A DNA stretch of 64,000 nt from Agromyces cerinus. GTDB taxonomy: Bacteria; Actinomycetota; Actinomycetes; Actinomycetales; Microbacteriaceae. The number at the start of each line of letters is the position of its first letter. Within the stretch, counting starts at the first letter, position 1. A program made the translations under genes and the position numbers. Positions 1-9,933 of the stretch are shown here, one piece after another. The stretch is from contig NZ_JAFBCT010000001.1 of NCBI RefSeq assembly GCF_016907835.1, positions 1,798,001 through 1,862,000 on the forward strand, given 5' to 3'. The notes beneath the pieces were generated by a model. That model was not told the DNA's origin. It saw nothing but the letters and a program-made list of their open reading frames with translations, and searched no databases.

Positions 1-2158
1 ACGGTCGCTGGGTCGCGAGCACGAGGTGGATGCCGGAGGCGCGGGCGAGCTGCGTGATGCGCACGATCGAGTCCTCGACGTCGCGCGGGGCGACCATCAT
101 GAGGTCGGCGAGCTCGTCGACGACGACGAGCAGGTACGGGTACGGCTTGAGCTTGCGCTCGGAGCCGGCGGGCAGCACGATCTCGCCGCCCACGACGGCC
201 TTGTTGAAGTCGTCGATGTGGCGGAAGCCGAACGACGCGAGGTCGTCGTACCGCATGTCCATCTCCTTCACGACCCACGAGAGCGCCTCGGCGGCCTTCT
301 TCGGGTTCGTGATGATGGGCGTGATGAGGTGCGGCACGCCGGCGTACGGGGCGAGCTCGACGCGCTTCGGGTCGATGAGCACCATGCGCACATCGGAGGG
401 CTTCGCCCGCATCAGGAGGGAGGTGATCATCGAGTTCACGAAGCTCGACTTGCCCGAGCCTGTGGAGCCGGCCACCAGGAGGTGCGGCATCTTCGCGAGG
501 TTCGCGACGACGTAGCCGCCGCCGACGTCTTTGCCGACGCCGATCGTCATGGAGTGCGTCGCGTTCGCGGCGTTGCCGGAGCGCAGCACGTCGCCGAGGG
601 TGACGATCTCGCGGTCGGCATTGGGGATCTCGATGCCGATCGCGCTCTTGCCGGGGATCGGCGAGAGGATGCGCACCTCGTTCGAGGCGACGGCATAGGC
701 GAGGTTCTTCGACAGCGCCGTGACGCGCTCGACCTTGACGCCCGGGCCGAGTTCGATCTCGTACTGCGTCACGGTCGGGCCGCGGGAGAAGCCCGTGACC
801 TTCGCATCGACGCCGAACTGCTCGAGCACGCCGGTGATCTGGCGCACGACGTCGTCGTTGGCCTGCGAGCGCTTCTTGGCAGGTGCGCCGGCCGCGAGCG
901 TCGACGCCGCGGGGAGGCTGTAGGGGCGATCGGGTTCGGATGACGCCTCCGCATCGAACTCCGACGACTCGGGTGCGCCGGCGCCCGGCAGCGCGCCCGC
1001 ATCGCCCGCGTCGCTCGCGACATCGAACGCGGCGAGCACGTTCGTGGCCCCGGCGTCGTCACCGCGGAGTCCGGTGCCGCCGCGCGGCACGTCGCCCGTG
1101 AACTGCTGCAGCGCCGACTCGGCGCGCTCGAGGTCGCCGAGCACCTCGGTGTTGTAGCTGGTCTGGCCGACGCCCTCGAGGGGCGTCTCGAAGCTGCCTG
1201 CTGCCGATCCCGCCCCGAACACCTCGGTGAGGCCCTCGACGCCGGTGGCCTCGAATGCTGGATCCTCTTCACGGTTGGAGTCATTGCGGCGCCACCACGG
1301 CAGCATGCCGCCCTTCGGCTCCTCGGCGTCGCCGAGGGCGTCGATGCCGTCGAGTTCGGTCTGCACCGACTTCTTGCGCTCGCGCTTGGTCGGCTTCGGG
1401 CCGACCTCGGTCACCGGTTCGTCGTGCGTCGCGCCGAAGAGCCACTCGTAGAGTTCGCGGAAGCGCGCCGGGATGCGGTTCGGCGGGGTCTTCGTGATGA
1501 TGAGCAGCGACAGCACGAGCAGCACGATGACGACCACGGCGGCGCCGGCCTCGGTGATGAGCGCGATGAGCGGCGCGGCCACCAGCCAACCGAGGATGCC
1601 GCCGGCACGGGCGAGCACCGCCATGCCGTCGCGCGGCTCGGGCTGGCCGCCGAAGATGTCGCAGAGGGCGGAGACGGTCAGGAGCAGGAGGCCGAGCCCG
1701 ATGCCGATGCGCGTGTTGTCGTGCACGGAGCTCGGGTGCCGGAACAGCCAGACCGCGAAGAGCAGCATCACGACGGGCAGGGCGAAGGCCACGCGGCCGA
1801 AGAGCCCGCCGAAGGTCCATGAGTCGAGCGTCTGGGCGACGGGCTCGTTGATGAGGAACCACTCGATCACCGCGCCGATGATCGCGAGCACGACGATGAA
1901 GAATGGCAGGCCGTCGCGACGCTCCTCCTTCGAGAGCGTCTCGGGTCCGAGCGCGCGCGCAGCGCCACCGGTGAGGTGGGCGAGTCCCATCCACGCGCGG
2001 ACGAGGATGTTCGGCCCCTCGGGCGCCGCGGGCGGCTTCTTGGCGGCCGTGCCACGGGTGCTCGCCGCCGGCAGCTTCTTCGTGGGCGCGGTGCGGGCAC
2101 TCGAAGCACGCGAGGACGCGCCCGAGGCACGCCCATTCGACCTGGTGCTCGTAGCCAT
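1..2158 (-). CDS. ftsK: DNA translocase FtsK (partial, C-terminus beyond left edge)
   Basis: FtsK/SpoIIIE translocase that pumps chromosomal DNA through the division septum. The frame is open from an ATG at 2158 to the window edge (719 codons), so the end of the motor and the gamma domain are missing. A basic Ser/Ala-rich N-terminus is followed by a membrane domain with about four hydrophobic segments between residues 84 and 222, an acidic linker, and the RecA-like motor with Walker A GSTGSGKS at 564-571 and Walker B VVVDEL with D681/E682. The visible part ends just after LATQRP. The four-segment N-terminus and single motor separate it from the EssC-type ATPase at 32-37 kb. Its position downstream of dapA and rnj on the same strand matches the common actinobacterial order. 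Confidence 0.96.
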   Translation of the reverse strand, partial: MATSTRSNGRASGASSRASSARTAPTKKLPAASTRGTAAKKPPAAPEGPNILVRAWMGLAHLTGGAARALGPETLSKEERRDGLPFFIVVLAIIGAVIEWFLINEPVAQTLDSWTFGGLFGRVAFALPVVMLLFAVWLFRHPSSVHDNTRIGIGLGLLLLTVSALCDIFGGQPEPRDGMAVLARAGGILGWLVAAPLIALITEAGAAVVVIVLLVLSLLIITKTPPNRIPARFRELYEWLFGATHDEPVTEVGPKPTKRERKKSVQTELDGIDALGDAEEPKGGMLPWWRRNDSNREEDPAFEATGVEGLTEVFGAGSAAGSFETPLEGVGQTSYNTEVLGDLERAESALQQFTGDVPRGGTGLRGDDAGATNVLAAFDVASDAGDAGALPGAGAPESSEFDAEASSEPDRPYSLPAASTLAAGAPAKKRSQANDDVVRQITGVLEQFGVDAKVTGFSRGPTVTQYEIELGPGVKVERVTALSKNLAYAVASNEVRILSPIPGKSAIGIEIPNADREIVTLGDVLRSGNAANATHSMTIGVGKDVGGGYVVANLAKMPHLLVAGSTGSGKSSFVNSMITSLLMRAKPSDVRMVLIDPKRVELAPYAGVPHLITPIITNPKKAAEALSWVVKEMDMRYDDLASFGFRHIDDFNKAVVGGEIVLPAGSERKLKPYPYLLVVVDELADLMMVAPRDVEDSIVRITQLARASGIHLVLATQRP

Positions 2159-2263
2159 GTGCCTAGGCTACGGCCGCGCGCCCACACCGGGCGACAGCCG
2201 GGTGCGAGTGTTGGCGATCCGCCCCGCCTCCGGCGACGATGCGATCACGGGATTGCTGCGTCA

Positions 2264-2755
2264 TCAGCCGAGCGAACGCACCATCGTGTCGCGTCCGGAG
2301 CTGGAGCCGACCACCACGAACCCCTCGGAGCGATACAGCGACTCGGCGAAGTTGCCGTGCTCGACGCTGAGCGCGAGCCGTGCGAAGCCCGCCGTGCGCG
2401 CCGTCTCGGCGAGCGCCTGCATCAGCGCTCGGCCGACGCCCTGCGCACGCCAGAGCGGTCGAACGCCGATGATGAGTTCGGGCACGCCGACGGCGACGAA
2501 GCCGTGAGCCGCAGCATCGGCGGCGAACAGCCGGTACCAGGCCGCACCGACCGGCCTGCCCTCGCCGTCGAGGGCGACGACGCCGCGATCGGCCGGACGC
2601 TGCCAGCCGGCCACGTACGCGCGCGACGCGGGGTCGGCGAGCACCGTCGGTCGCGGCCGGATGCCTCCCGACCGCCAGTTCGCCGCCTCGACCACCATGT
2701 CGGCGAGGAATGATCCGTCGTCGGGGATGGCCGGTCGCACCGTGAATGCCGCCAT
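2264..2755 (-). CDS. GNAT family N-acetyltransferase
   Basis: 163-residue protein with the GNAT fold pattern. The acetyl-CoA pyrophosphate-binding loop RAQGVGRA lies at residues 103-110 and the C-terminal beta-bulge region (LYRSEGF) follows, as in amino-group acetyltransferases. The substrate cannot be read from sequence. It lies upstream of ftsK on the same strand with about 105 bases between them and no obvious terminator. The start is an ATG at 2755; no strong ribosome-binding site is visible. Confidence 0.85.
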   Translation of the reverse strand: MAAFTVRPAIPDDGSFLADMVVEAANWRSGGIRPRPTVLADPASRAYVAGWQRPADRGVVALDGEGRPVGAAWYRLFAADAAAHGFVAVGVPELIIGVRPLWRAQGVGRALMQALAETARTAGFARLALSVEHGNFAESLYRSEGFVVVGSSSGRDTMVRSLG

Positions 2756-2815
2756 GCGCGGATGCTACGCGCGGGGTGTTACGGCGGTGTTTCGCGTCGC
2801 ACCCCGCGCGTCGCC

Positions 2816-4057
2816 TCAGAACCGGATCGCGTCGATCACCTTCACCCGCACCGCACCGAGCGCAGGCAGGAGTCCGGCGAGCGCACCCACCGCGACTGCC
2901 GCTCCGATGCCGATCAGCGCCGCCTCGATCGGGAATCCCGGCATGTCCTGCACCTCGGCACCACCGAGCGCCATGCCCATGAGCGGACTGCGCACGATCG
3001 CGATCGCCGCACCCACCCCGACGACACCCGCGACGAACGTGCCCACGACGGTCTCCATCAGCACCGAGAAGAACACGCGCCCCGCTGTGGCGCCGAACGA
3101 CCGACGGATGCCGATCTCGCGAATGCGTCCGCGCACGGTCACGAGCGCGATCGTGAGGAGGCCGAGGGCGCCGAGCAGCAGGATGACGACCGCCACCCCG
3201 ATGACCATCAGCTTGAGCGGGAGGAACGGGTCGCCCTCCATCGCGCCGTAGTCGCTGCGCCATCCCTCGACCGTGGCTCCCTCGCCGAGCTCGGACTGGA
3301 ACGCCTGCTTCATCGATTCGGTGAGTTCATCGGCCGAACCGTCGGGAATCCACATCTCGTACGACGGCGCGTACGCGCCCATCATCGGATCAGGCGTCGC
3401 AGGCTGGAGCGGGAGATACCCCTCGGAGAGGATGAACGCGGTCGGCTCGGTGTCCCACTCCCCCTGGGCAGGGGTGACTCCCGTGACGACTCCCGTGGCG
3501 GCACCGCGGCCGAGGAGCTGCACGGTCGGGTGCGTGTCGAGCGCCGGGCTCCCGAGCCGCTTCCAGAACGCCTCGTTGACGATGAGCGCCGGCGCCAGGC
3601 GGTCGGCATCCCGTTCGACGAACCAGGCACCCTCGCTCAGGCGGACACGGTGCATCACGCCGTAGTCGGGGTCGACGACCTGCATCGAGACGGGCACGGC
3701 CCCGTCGGCGAACTGCACGGTCAGGCCGCCGTATCCGATGCGACTCGCGTACTCGATGCCGTGCCGCTCGAGGGCCGTGCGCCACGCGACTTCGGCGGTC
3801 TCGGGATCGATCGAGCCGTTCGGGGACATCGGGGTCATCTGCACGGTCGCGGGGCGCCCGCCGCCGCGTTCCTGCATCTCGCGGCCCGCCTGTTCGGCGA
3901 TCGCCCCCGCGCCGACGACCGTCGTCAGCGCGCACACGGCGACCGCGACCCCGATGAGCGAGAGCAGCACGCGTCCGCGGTGGATGCGCAGCTCTTCGAG
4001 GGCTTCGACGATCGTGCTCACGATCCCGGTCGCCGTTCGGGTCAGCCAGCCCATCAT
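2816..4057 (-). CDS. ABC transporter permease, MacB/FtsX type
   Basis: 413-residue permease with the 1+3 topology of the MacB/FtsX family: one N-terminal membrane segment at about 29-50, a large extracytoplasmic domain, and three C-terminal segments near 283-308, 336-356 and 376-400. The short cytoplasmic stretch after the second segment carries the family signature RGRIREIGIRRSFGA. Its ATG at 4057 overlaps the TGA of the ATPase gene by four bases, so it is the last gene of a three-gene efflux operon (adaptor, ATPase, permease). Such systems export peptides, antibiotics or lipids; the substrate is not inferable here. Confidence 0.9.
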   Translation of the reverse strand: MMGWLTRTATGIVSTIVEALEELRIHRGRVLLSLIGVAVAVCALTTVVGAGAIAEQAGREMQERGGGRPATVQMTPMSPNGSIDPETAEVAWRTALERHGIEYASRIGYGGLTVQFADGAVPVSMQVVDPDYGVMHRVRLSEGAWFVERDADRLAPALIVNEAFWKRLGSPALDTHPTVQLLGRGAATGVVTGVTPAQGEWDTEPTAFILSEGYLPLQPATPDPMMGAYAPSYEMWIPDGSADELTESMKQAFQSELGEGATVEGWRSDYGAMEGDPFLPLKLMVIGVAVVILLLGALGLLTIALVTVRGRIREIGIRRSFGATAGRVFFSVLMETVVGTFVAGVVGVGAAIAIVRSPLMGMALGGAEVQDMPGFPIEAALIGIGAAVAVGALAGLLPALGAVRVKVIDAIRF

Positions 4058-4827
4058 GCGACGACCCCGATCTCGACGGCCGCCTGGGCGTCGTCGTCCG
4101 CTTCGGCCGCGACCGCGTCGTCGTCGGCCGAAGTCGTGCCGTCGGCATCCGCGGACTCGAGCCTGCCGCCTCGCAGCAGGAAGTGGCGATTCGATCGCGC
4201 TGCGATCGTGGGGTCGTGCGTGATCGTCACGAGCGCGGCACCGGTCTCGGCTGCGACGGCCTCGATGAGCGACATGACCTCGGCGCCGGTCTCGAGATCG
4301 AGGGCGCCGGTCGGCTCGTCGGCGAGGATGAGTCGGGGCTTGCGCACGAGAGCACGGGCGATCGCCACCCGCTGCTGCTCGCCGCCCGACAGCCGCTCGG
4401 GCTTCGTCGTGAGCCGCTCGCCGAGTCCGACGCGTTCGAGCATGTCGCGGGCGATGCGCTCACGCCGCCAGAACTCCCGGCCGCCCGAGTAGAGGAGCGG
4501 CGTCTGCACGTTCTCGAGCGCGGTGCGCCCCGGCAGCAGATTGAACTGCTGGAAGACGAAGCCGACCTCACTGCCGCGCAGACGGTCGCGGGCACCGCTG
4601 CCGATGCGGCGCACATCATGGCCGAGGAACGCGAGCTCGCCCTCGGTCGGCGCGTCGAGCAGGCCGAGGAGGTTCAGCAGCGTCGACTTGCCCGAACCCG
4701 AACGGCCCACGATCGAGACCCGGTCGCCCTCGGAGACGGTGAGGTCGACGCCCGACAGGATCGTGAGCGGCCGCCCGTCGGGCAGCTCGACGGTGCGGCC
4801 GACGCCGCGTGCTTCGACGAGCGTCAT
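4054..4827 (-). CDS. ABC transporter ATP-binding protein, MacB/LolD type
   Basis: 257-residue nucleotide-binding subunit. From the ATG at 4827, Walker A GRSGSGKS is at residues 41-48, followed by the Q-loop (FQQFNLL), the signature LSGGEQQR, Walker B ILADEP and the switch histidine in TITHD. An upstream in-frame start at 4845 exists, but 4827 gives the ATGA overlap with the adaptor gene that is repeated at the next junction. The C-terminal tail after the switch is acidic and Ala-rich and probably not catalytic. It energises the permease encoded just downstream. Confidence 0.92.
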   Translation of the reverse strand: MTLVEARGVGRTVELPDGRPLTILSGVDLTVSEGDRVSIVGRSGSGKSTLLNLLGLLDAPTEGELAFLGHDVRRIGSGARDRLRGSEVGFVFQQFNLLPGRTALENVQTPLLYSGGREFWRRERIARDMLERVGLGERLTTKPERLSGGEQQRVAIARALVRKPRLILADEPTGALDLETGAEVMSLIEAVAAETGAALVTITHDPTIAARSNRHFLLRGGRLESADADGTTSADDDAVAAEADDDAQAAVEIGVVA

Positions 4828-5891
4828 TTGGTGAGCGTTCCGCACATCATCATGCCGTCGGGCGCCTGCACGCAGCTCTCCTCGCCGGTGCCGCCAGGGG
4901 CGCCGGGAACGAACTCGAGCACCTGGTCGCCCTCGGCGACGCCCTCCACGACCTCGACCTGCGTACCGTCGCTGAGGCCGAGCTTCACAGGCTGCTCGAC
5001 CCGCTCGCCCTCGGGCGTCACGAGCCAGACGACGCCGGTCTCCGCACCGCCCTCGACCGCCGTGACCGGCACGACGAGCACGTCGTCGGCGCTGCCGGCC
5101 GAGATCTTCGCCTGCGCGGAGAGTCCGGGGAACACGCGCACGTCACCCGGCACCGAGCAGCGCACGGTGGTGCCACCGGATGTCTCTTCGCCCGTGCCGC
5201 CGGCACCGCCGGCCGCGCCCGCGCCGCCCGCCCCGGCGCCGCTGCCCGACAAGGGCGTGGAGATCACGAGGCCGCCGCAGGTGAACGGCGCGGGGCCGCC
5301 CGCGATCGTCACGACCGCCTCGGTCGGTGCGCTCGTCAGCCGGTACTGCTGCTCGGGGCTGAGCGTCGCGGTGACGTTGTACGTCGGCGGGGCGACCTGC
5401 CCCGTGACATCGCCCGTCGCAACGGGCTGGCCCGCGATGACGTCGAGCGACGAGAGCACGCCGGCCGTCGGCGCGAGCACCTTCTCGAAGTGGAAGGTCG
5501 GCTCCGGGGTGGTCATCACCGGCGCCCCGTCGGGCCCGGGTGCGGCCTCGACCGGTTCGGGCTCGTCCTGCACCTTGATGTCGTAGATCTTCTGCCCGGC
5601 GGTGACCTTCTGCCCCGCAGCGACGAACACCTCGTCGACCGTGCCCGTGGCCGTCGCCTTGACGGGAGCCGCGGCATCCGCGTTGACCGTGCCCGTGAGC
5701 ACGACGTCGTTCGCGATCGAACCGCGCGCGACCACGACCTGCGGCTCGGCCACGCTCCCGGTCGGCGTGAGCGACTCGGTCTCGGCCTCGGCGCGATCGG
5801 GGAAGAACGCGAGCTTCGCCAATGCGATCGCGATCACCGCCACCAGCACGATGCGAACGGTCGGGAAGATCCACTTGCGCCAGACGCCCAC
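4824..5891 (-). CDS. efflux periplasmic-adaptor (HlyD/MacA-like) protein
   Basis: Membrane-anchored adaptor of about 355 residues. One N-terminal membrane segment (about 9-30) is followed by a biotinyl/lipoyl-like hairpin region (TGTVDEVFVAAGQKVTAGQ) and a C-terminal beta-rich domain ending in GDQVLEFVPG, typical of HlyD/MacA proteins that link an ABC permease to the cell exterior. I place the start at the GTG at 5891 because AAGGAG lies four bases upstream and the protein then begins just before its membrane anchor; ATG 5936 and GTG 5945 remain possible. A Gly/Ala-rich low-complexity insert sits in the middle. It is the first gene of the operon and overlaps the ATPase gene by four bases. Confidence 0.85.
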   Translation of the reverse strand: MGVWRKWIFPTVRIVLVAVIAIALAKLAFFPDRAEAETESLTPTGSVAEPQVVVARGSIANDVVLTGTVNADAAAPVKATATGTVDEVFVAAGQKVTAGQKIYDIKVQDEPEPVEAAPGPDGAPVMTTPEPTFHFEKVLAPTAGVLSSLDVIAGQPVATGDVTGQVAPPTYNVTATLSPEQQYRLTSAPTEAVVTIAGGPAPFTCGGLVISTPLSGSGAGAGGAGAAGGAGGTGEETSGGTTVRCSVPGDVRVFPGLSAQAKISAGSADDVLVVPVTAVEGGAETGVVWLVTPEGERVEQPVKLGLSDGTQVEVVEGVAEGDQVLEFVPGAPGGTGEESCVQAPDGMMMCGTLTK

Positions 5892-6034
5892 GGCACTCCT
5901 TCGTCGGGTCGCCCGGGCGTAGGGGCCGCCGGGCATCTCCCCCACCTTAGGGATTCGGCGACGACAGCGGAATCCTCCTCAGGGAGGATTCCGGGTCATC
6001 CCCGAGACCCGCGGTGTCGCCGCGCCGAAACGCC

Positions 6035-6062
6035 GAACGGCCCGTCCGAAGACGGGCCGTTC
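6035..6062 (-). terminator. rho-independent-like terminator after rnj
   Basis: A perfect 12-bp inverted repeat (arms 6035-6046 and 6051-6062) with a CGAA tetraloop lies about 20 bases after the rnj stop. The following T-run on the minus strand is short (TTTC). It separates rnj from the efflux operon and could work in both directions. Confidence 0.75.
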
Positions 6063-6080
6063 TGGGGAGTGCGCCCCGTG

Positions 6081-7757
6081 CTACGCCTCGATGACGAGCG
6101 GCACGAGCATCGGGCGACGGCGCAGGCGACGGTTGACCCAGCCGCCGAGCACCCGCCGTACGATCTGCGACAGCGCGTGCGAGTCGCGCACGCCGTTGCG
6201 AGCGGCCTCGGCGAGGGCGTCGATGATCTTCGGCTTGACGTCGTCGAAGACGGAGTCGTCTTCGGCGAATCCGCGCGCGTGGATCTCAGGACCGGTGATG
6301 ACACGGCCCGTCGAGGCGTCGACCACGACGATGACCGAGATGAAGCCCTCCTCCGCGAGGATGCGGCGGTCCTTCAGGTCGGCATCGGTGATCTCGCCGA
6401 CGGTCGAGCCGTCGACGTAGACGAACCCGAGGTCGAGCTGGCCGACCACGCGGAGCTCGCCGCCGCGCAGGTCGTAGACCGTGCCGTTCTCGCCGATGAA
6501 GGTGTTCTTCTCGGGGATGCCGGTGTCTTGTGCGAGCTTCGCGTTCGCGAAGAGGTGCCGGTACTCGCCGTGGATCGGCAGCACGTTCTTCGGCTTCAGG
6601 ATGTTGTAGCAGTAGAGCAGCTCGCCGGCGGCGGCGTGGCCCGAGACGTGCACCTTCGCATTCGCCTTGTGCACGACGTTCGCACCGAGCTTCGTGAGGC
6701 CGTCGATGACGCGGTAGACCGCGTTCTCGTTGCCCGGGATCAGGCTCGACGCGAGGATGACCGTGTCGCCCTCGCCGATCTCGATCTGGTGGTCGCGGTT
6801 GGCCATGCGCGAGAGCACGGCCATCGGCTCGCCCTGCGACCCGGTCGACATGTAGACGATCTCGTCGTCGGGGATGTTGCCGGCCTTCTTGTAGTCGATC
6901 AGCACGCCCTCGGGCACCTTCAGGTAGCCGAGGTCGGCGGCGATCGTCATGTTGCGCACCATGCTGCGGCCGAGCAGCGCCACGCGCCGGTGGTTCGCCC
7001 ATGCGGCGTCGAGCACCTGCTGCACGCGGTGCACATGGCTCGAGAAGCTCGCCACGATGACCCGGCGGGGCGCGCGGTTGATGACCTCGTCGAGCACGGG
7101 GCCGATCGAGCGCTCGAGGGGCGTGAAGCCCGGGACATCCGCGTTCGTGGAGTCGACCATGAAGACGTCGACGCCCTCTTCGCCGAGACGCGCGAACTCG
7201 CGCAGGTCGGTCAGGCGGCCGTCGAGCGGCAGCTGGTCCATCTTGAAGTCGCCCGTCGCGAGCACGGTGCCCGCGTCGGTCTTGATCGCCACGGCGAGCG
7301 CGTCGGGGATCGAGTGGTTGACGGCGATGAACTCGAGGCGGAACGGGCCGATCTGCTCGTGCCCGCCCTCCTTGACCGTGAGGGTGTACGGCTTGATGCG
7401 GTGCTCTTTGAGCTTCGCCTCGATGAGCGCGAGCGTCAGCTGCGAACCGATCAGGGGGATGTCGCCGCGGAGCTTCAGGAGATACGGCACCGCACCGATG
7501 TGGTCCTCGTGACCGTGCGTGAGCACGACGCCGACGATGTCGTCGATGCGCGACTTCAGGAAACCGAAGTCGGGCAGGATCAGGTCGACGCCCGGCTGGT
7601 GCTCTTCGGGGAAGAGCACGCCGCAGTCGACGATGAGGATCTTGCCGTCGATCTCGTAGCTGGTCATGTTGCGGCCGACCTCCCCCAGGCCGCCGATGGG
7701 GATGATGCGGAGCGTTCCGGCCTCGAGCGGGGCGGGATCGATGACGACGTCGGGCAT
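6081..7757 (-). CDS. rnj: ribonuclease J
   Basis: 558-residue metallo-beta-lactamase/beta-CASP ribonuclease that matures and degrades RNA with 5'-to-3' exonuclease and endonuclease activity. The metal-binding motif HGHEDH is at residues 81-86, followed by further beta-lactamase-fold motifs, the beta-CASP domain and the C-terminal domain; the length is normal for the family. The start is the ATG at 7757, which has AAGGAGG five bases upstream; longer in-frame extensions would run into the intergenic DNA after dapA. It follows dapA on the same strand, the common order in actinobacteria. Confidence 0.96.
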   Translation of the reverse strand: MPDVVIDPAPLEAGTLRIIPIGGLGEVGRNMTSYEIDGKILIVDCGVLFPEEHQPGVDLILPDFGFLKSRIDDIVGVVLTHGHEDHIGAVPYLLKLRGDIPLIGSQLTLALIEAKLKEHRIKPYTLTVKEGGHEQIGPFRLEFIAVNHSIPDALAVAIKTDAGTVLATGDFKMDQLPLDGRLTDLREFARLGEEGVDVFMVDSTNADVPGFTPLERSIGPVLDEVINRAPRRVIVASFSSHVHRVQQVLDAAWANHRRVALLGRSMVRNMTIAADLGYLKVPEGVLIDYKKAGNIPDDEIVYMSTGSQGEPMAVLSRMANRDHQIEIGEGDTVILASSLIPGNENAVYRVIDGLTKLGANVVHKANAKVHVSGHAAAGELLYCYNILKPKNVLPIHGEYRHLFANAKLAQDTGIPEKNTFIGENGTVYDLRGGELRVVGQLDLGFVYVDGSTVGEITDADLKDRRILAEEGFISVIVVVDASTGRVITGPEIHARGFAEDDSVFDDVKPKIIDALAEAARNGVRDSHALSQIVRRVLGGWVNRRLRRRPMLVPLVIEA

Positions 7758-7864
7758 GTGCCCTCCTTCTGTTGCGGTGTTCAGTTCGGTGCCGGCCCTG
7801 TGACCGGCGGATGTCTCGGGGCGGATGTCGGAGCGGGCAGGTGCGCGCCGCGGCATCCGCTCGT

Positions 7865-8839
7865 TCAGCGGGTGGTTCCCGCGACCTTCGGCAGTGCGCC
7901 GCCGGCGGCGGCGTTGCGGTCGGGACGGAAGTTGTGGAAGTCGACGCCCGGGATGCCCTGCACGTGGTCGATCTCGTCTTCGATGAGGGCGGCCTCCCAC
8001 TCTTCGGGGCCGACGAGGGGCAGGCGCACGCGCGGGCTCGAGATGCGCCCGAGGCCGTGCAGGATGTACTTCGCCGCGACCGTGCCCGGCACGTGGGTCA
8101 TGGTGGCGCGCACGAGCGGCTCGAGCTGCTGATGCGCGGCCGTGGCCGTGGCGAGGTCGCCGCGGTTCACGGCGTCGACGATCGTGCGGTACGGCGCCGG
8201 CGCGATGTTCGCGGTGACGCCGATGAGACCCGTCGCGCCGATCGCGAGGTGCGGCAGCACGTTGGCGTCGTCGCCCGAGAAGTACATGAGGTCGGTCTGG
8301 TTCAGCACTCGGCTCACCTCGGAGAAGTCGCCCTTGGCGTCTTTCACGGCGAGGATGTTGGGGTGCTTGGCGAGCCGCAGGATCGTCTCGTACTTGATGG
8401 GCACGCCCGTGCGACCGGGGATGTCGTAGAGGATGACCGGCAGGTCGGTGGCGTCGGCCACGAGCCGGAAGTGCGTCAGGATGCCGGCCTGCGTCGGTTT
8501 GTTGTAGTACGGCGTGACGATCATGATGCCGTCGGCGCCGACGCGTTCGGAGTGCTTGTAGAGCTCGATCGCGTGTGCGGTCTCGTTCGACCCTCCGCCC
8601 GTGATGATCTTGGCGCGGCCCGCGGCGACATCCTTGCCGACCTCGACGAGACGGATCTTCTCGGGGTCGGTGAGCGTCGACGTCTCACCCGTGGTGCCGG
8701 TGACGACGATGCCGTCGGCGCCCGCCGAGATGACATCGTCGACGTGCTTCTCGACCCCGGGCCAATCGACTTCGCCGTCCGCCGTCATCGGCGTGACGAG
8801 CGCGACGAGCACTTGTCCGAAGGGGTTCTCAGAGGTCAC
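7865..8839 (-). CDS. dapA: 4-hydroxy-tetrahydrodipicolinate synthase
   Basis: 324-residue class I aldolase that condenses pyruvate with aspartate semialdehyde in the lysine/diaminopimelate pathway. The Schiff-base lysine is K166 (AVKDAKG), with catalytic Tyr138 in YDIPGRTG, Tyr112 in YYNKP and the TGTTGE substrate loop near residue 47. The start is taken as the GTG at 8839 with GGAGAG just upstream; an upstream in-frame ATG at 8965 would place coding sequence across a repeat element and the neighbouring gene. dapB is 6 kb away in the same orientation. Confidence 0.95.
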   Translation of the reverse strand: MTSENPFGQVLVALVTPMTADGEVDWPGVEKHVDDVISAGADGIVVTGTTGETSTLTDPEKIRLVEVGKDVAAGRAKIITGGGSNETAHAIELYKHSERVGADGIMIVTPYYNKPTQAGILTHFRLVADATDLPVILYDIPGRTGVPIKYETILRLAKHPNILAVKDAKGDFSEVSRVLNQTDLMYFSGDDANVLPHLAIGATGLIGVTANIAPAPYRTIVDAVNRGDLATATAAHQQLEPLVRATMTHVPGTVAAKYILHGLGRISSPRVRLPLVGPEEWEAALIEDEIDHVQGIPGVDFHNFRPDRNAAAGGALPKVAGTTR

Positions 8840-8907
8840 GCTCTCCAGCGTATCGGGTCGGCCCCGCGCCGCGTGCCCCGCGGCGGCCCCGCGGGCTCGT
8901 CGCAACT

Positions 8908-8979
8908 GCGAGTCAGCGGATGCATCGCGCGACACGCTGGGCTCGGTCGGCGTGTCAACGCGCACGTCCGCCGACTCGC
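8908..8979. repeat. 72-nt two-tier hairpin element, copy A
   Basis: The outer arms are 15 nt (8908-8922, beginning GCGAGTCAGCGGATG, and 8965-8979) and enclose an 8x8 internal loop and an inner 9-bp stem (8931-8939 with 8948-8956) with an 8-nt loop. Copy B at 9934-10005 has the same length, spacing and orientation. The inner stem has A-T where copy B has G-C, which is a compensatory change. The right arm encodes about the last seven codons of the DUF559 gene, and the stop codon lies inside the element. Confidence 0.8.
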
Positions 8980-9830
8980 CGCTCGAGATGCAGGCCTCGA
9001 TCGATGCGGGCGAGGATTGCTGCTTCCACGAGCGGCCATTCGTGCACGATCATCGCGTGGTCGAAGCGCAGTGTGTCGAGGCCGTGGGCGGCCGCGACTG
9101 CGTCGCGAACGCGGTCCTTGTGCCGCATCGAGACGCCCTCGTGGTTCAGTCGCCCGTCTACCTCGAGGATGAGTCGATCGCCGAGGATGAAGTCGACGCG
9201 GCCGACACCGGGGATCTCGACCTGGGAGGCGAGCGTGATGCCGAGCGTCCGCAGTCTCAGACGGAGCAGGGACTCGAGCCCACTGTCCGCATCCCAACGC
9301 GCGAAGTCGACGAGCCACCGCCACTTCGAAGGAATCGAGTCGCGCAGCCGTGCGACTACCGTCTCGGTGACGATCCGCTTGCGCATCGCCGACTCGAGTG
9401 CCACGAAGAACGACTCCTCGCCACGACACGCCAGCAGGCACCGGAGCGCCTCGACCAAGGTTGTGCGGTCGCCGCGGGGATCGGCAGCGACCCAGTGCAC
9501 GACGCAAGTGCAGTCCATATGCGATCGCCGCCGGTGTCCGTGGCGCGGAAGCACGACATGCACCGACCCATCGTCATCGTCGAGCACCCAGAGCCCCGCG
9601 AGACGAAGTCGACTGATGCAGCCGAGCACACCGCCGTGTGCCGCGGCCGTGCGCACCTCCGGGAGGGCGTCTGCCGGCACGAACACGCCCTCTCGCACTC
9701 GGAGCACGCTGCCTTCTCGCACCGCGACCGCAAGCGCATGACGCGAGACGCCGGCCCGGGCGAAGTCCGACGTGCGAGCGATCTTCAGTGCAGAGCAGAG
9801 ACGCTGAATGCGGACGAGGTCGACGGGCAT
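8955..9830 (-). CDS. AbiEi-like N-terminal / DUF559 (Vsr-like nuclease fold) protein
   Basis: 291-residue protein of a kind frequent in actinobacteria. Residues about 10-55 look like the winged-helix N-terminus of AbiEi antitoxins (SRHALAVAVREG, then RVREGVFVPAD). Residues about 183-275 match DUF559, a Vsr/PD-(D/E)XK-like fold, with E186, D213 and the E223-V-D225 motif followed by an Arg/Lys-rich helix. It could bind or cut DNA, but no activity is proven and no toxin partner is adjacent. The start is the ATG at 9830. The gene is bracketed by two 72-nt hairpin elements and its C-terminal tail is encoded by one of them. It separates dapA from thyA-dfrA, suggesting insertion as a unit. Confidence 0.75.
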   Translation of the reverse strand: MPVDLVRIQRLCSALKIARTSDFARAGVSRHALAVAVREGSVLRVREGVFVPADALPEVRTAAAHGGVLGCISRLRLAGLWVLDDDDGSVHVVLPRHGHRRRSHMDCTCVVHWVAADPRGDRTTLVEALRCLLACRGEESFFVALESAMRKRIVTETVVARLRDSIPSKWRWLVDFARWDADSGLESLLRLRLRTLGITLASQVEIPGVGRVDFILGDRLILEVDGRLNHEGVSMRHKDRVRDAVAAAHGLDTLRFDHAMIVHEWPLVEAAILARIDRGLHLERRVGGRAR

Positions 9831-9933
9831 GCTCCGACCCTGCTCAAGGGCGCATGACACTCCTGATCAGCCGGAGCTGTCTGAGGAAAGATTCGACGAA
9901 GCGCACGGTGTCGAGGTGAAGTCAAAAGCATCT

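Noticed and set aside
4809..8132. A plus-strand open frame of about 1100 codons opposite the efflux adaptor and rnj
   Set aside because: No recognisable domain and the composition typical of shadows; RNase J and the adaptor on the other strand are certain.
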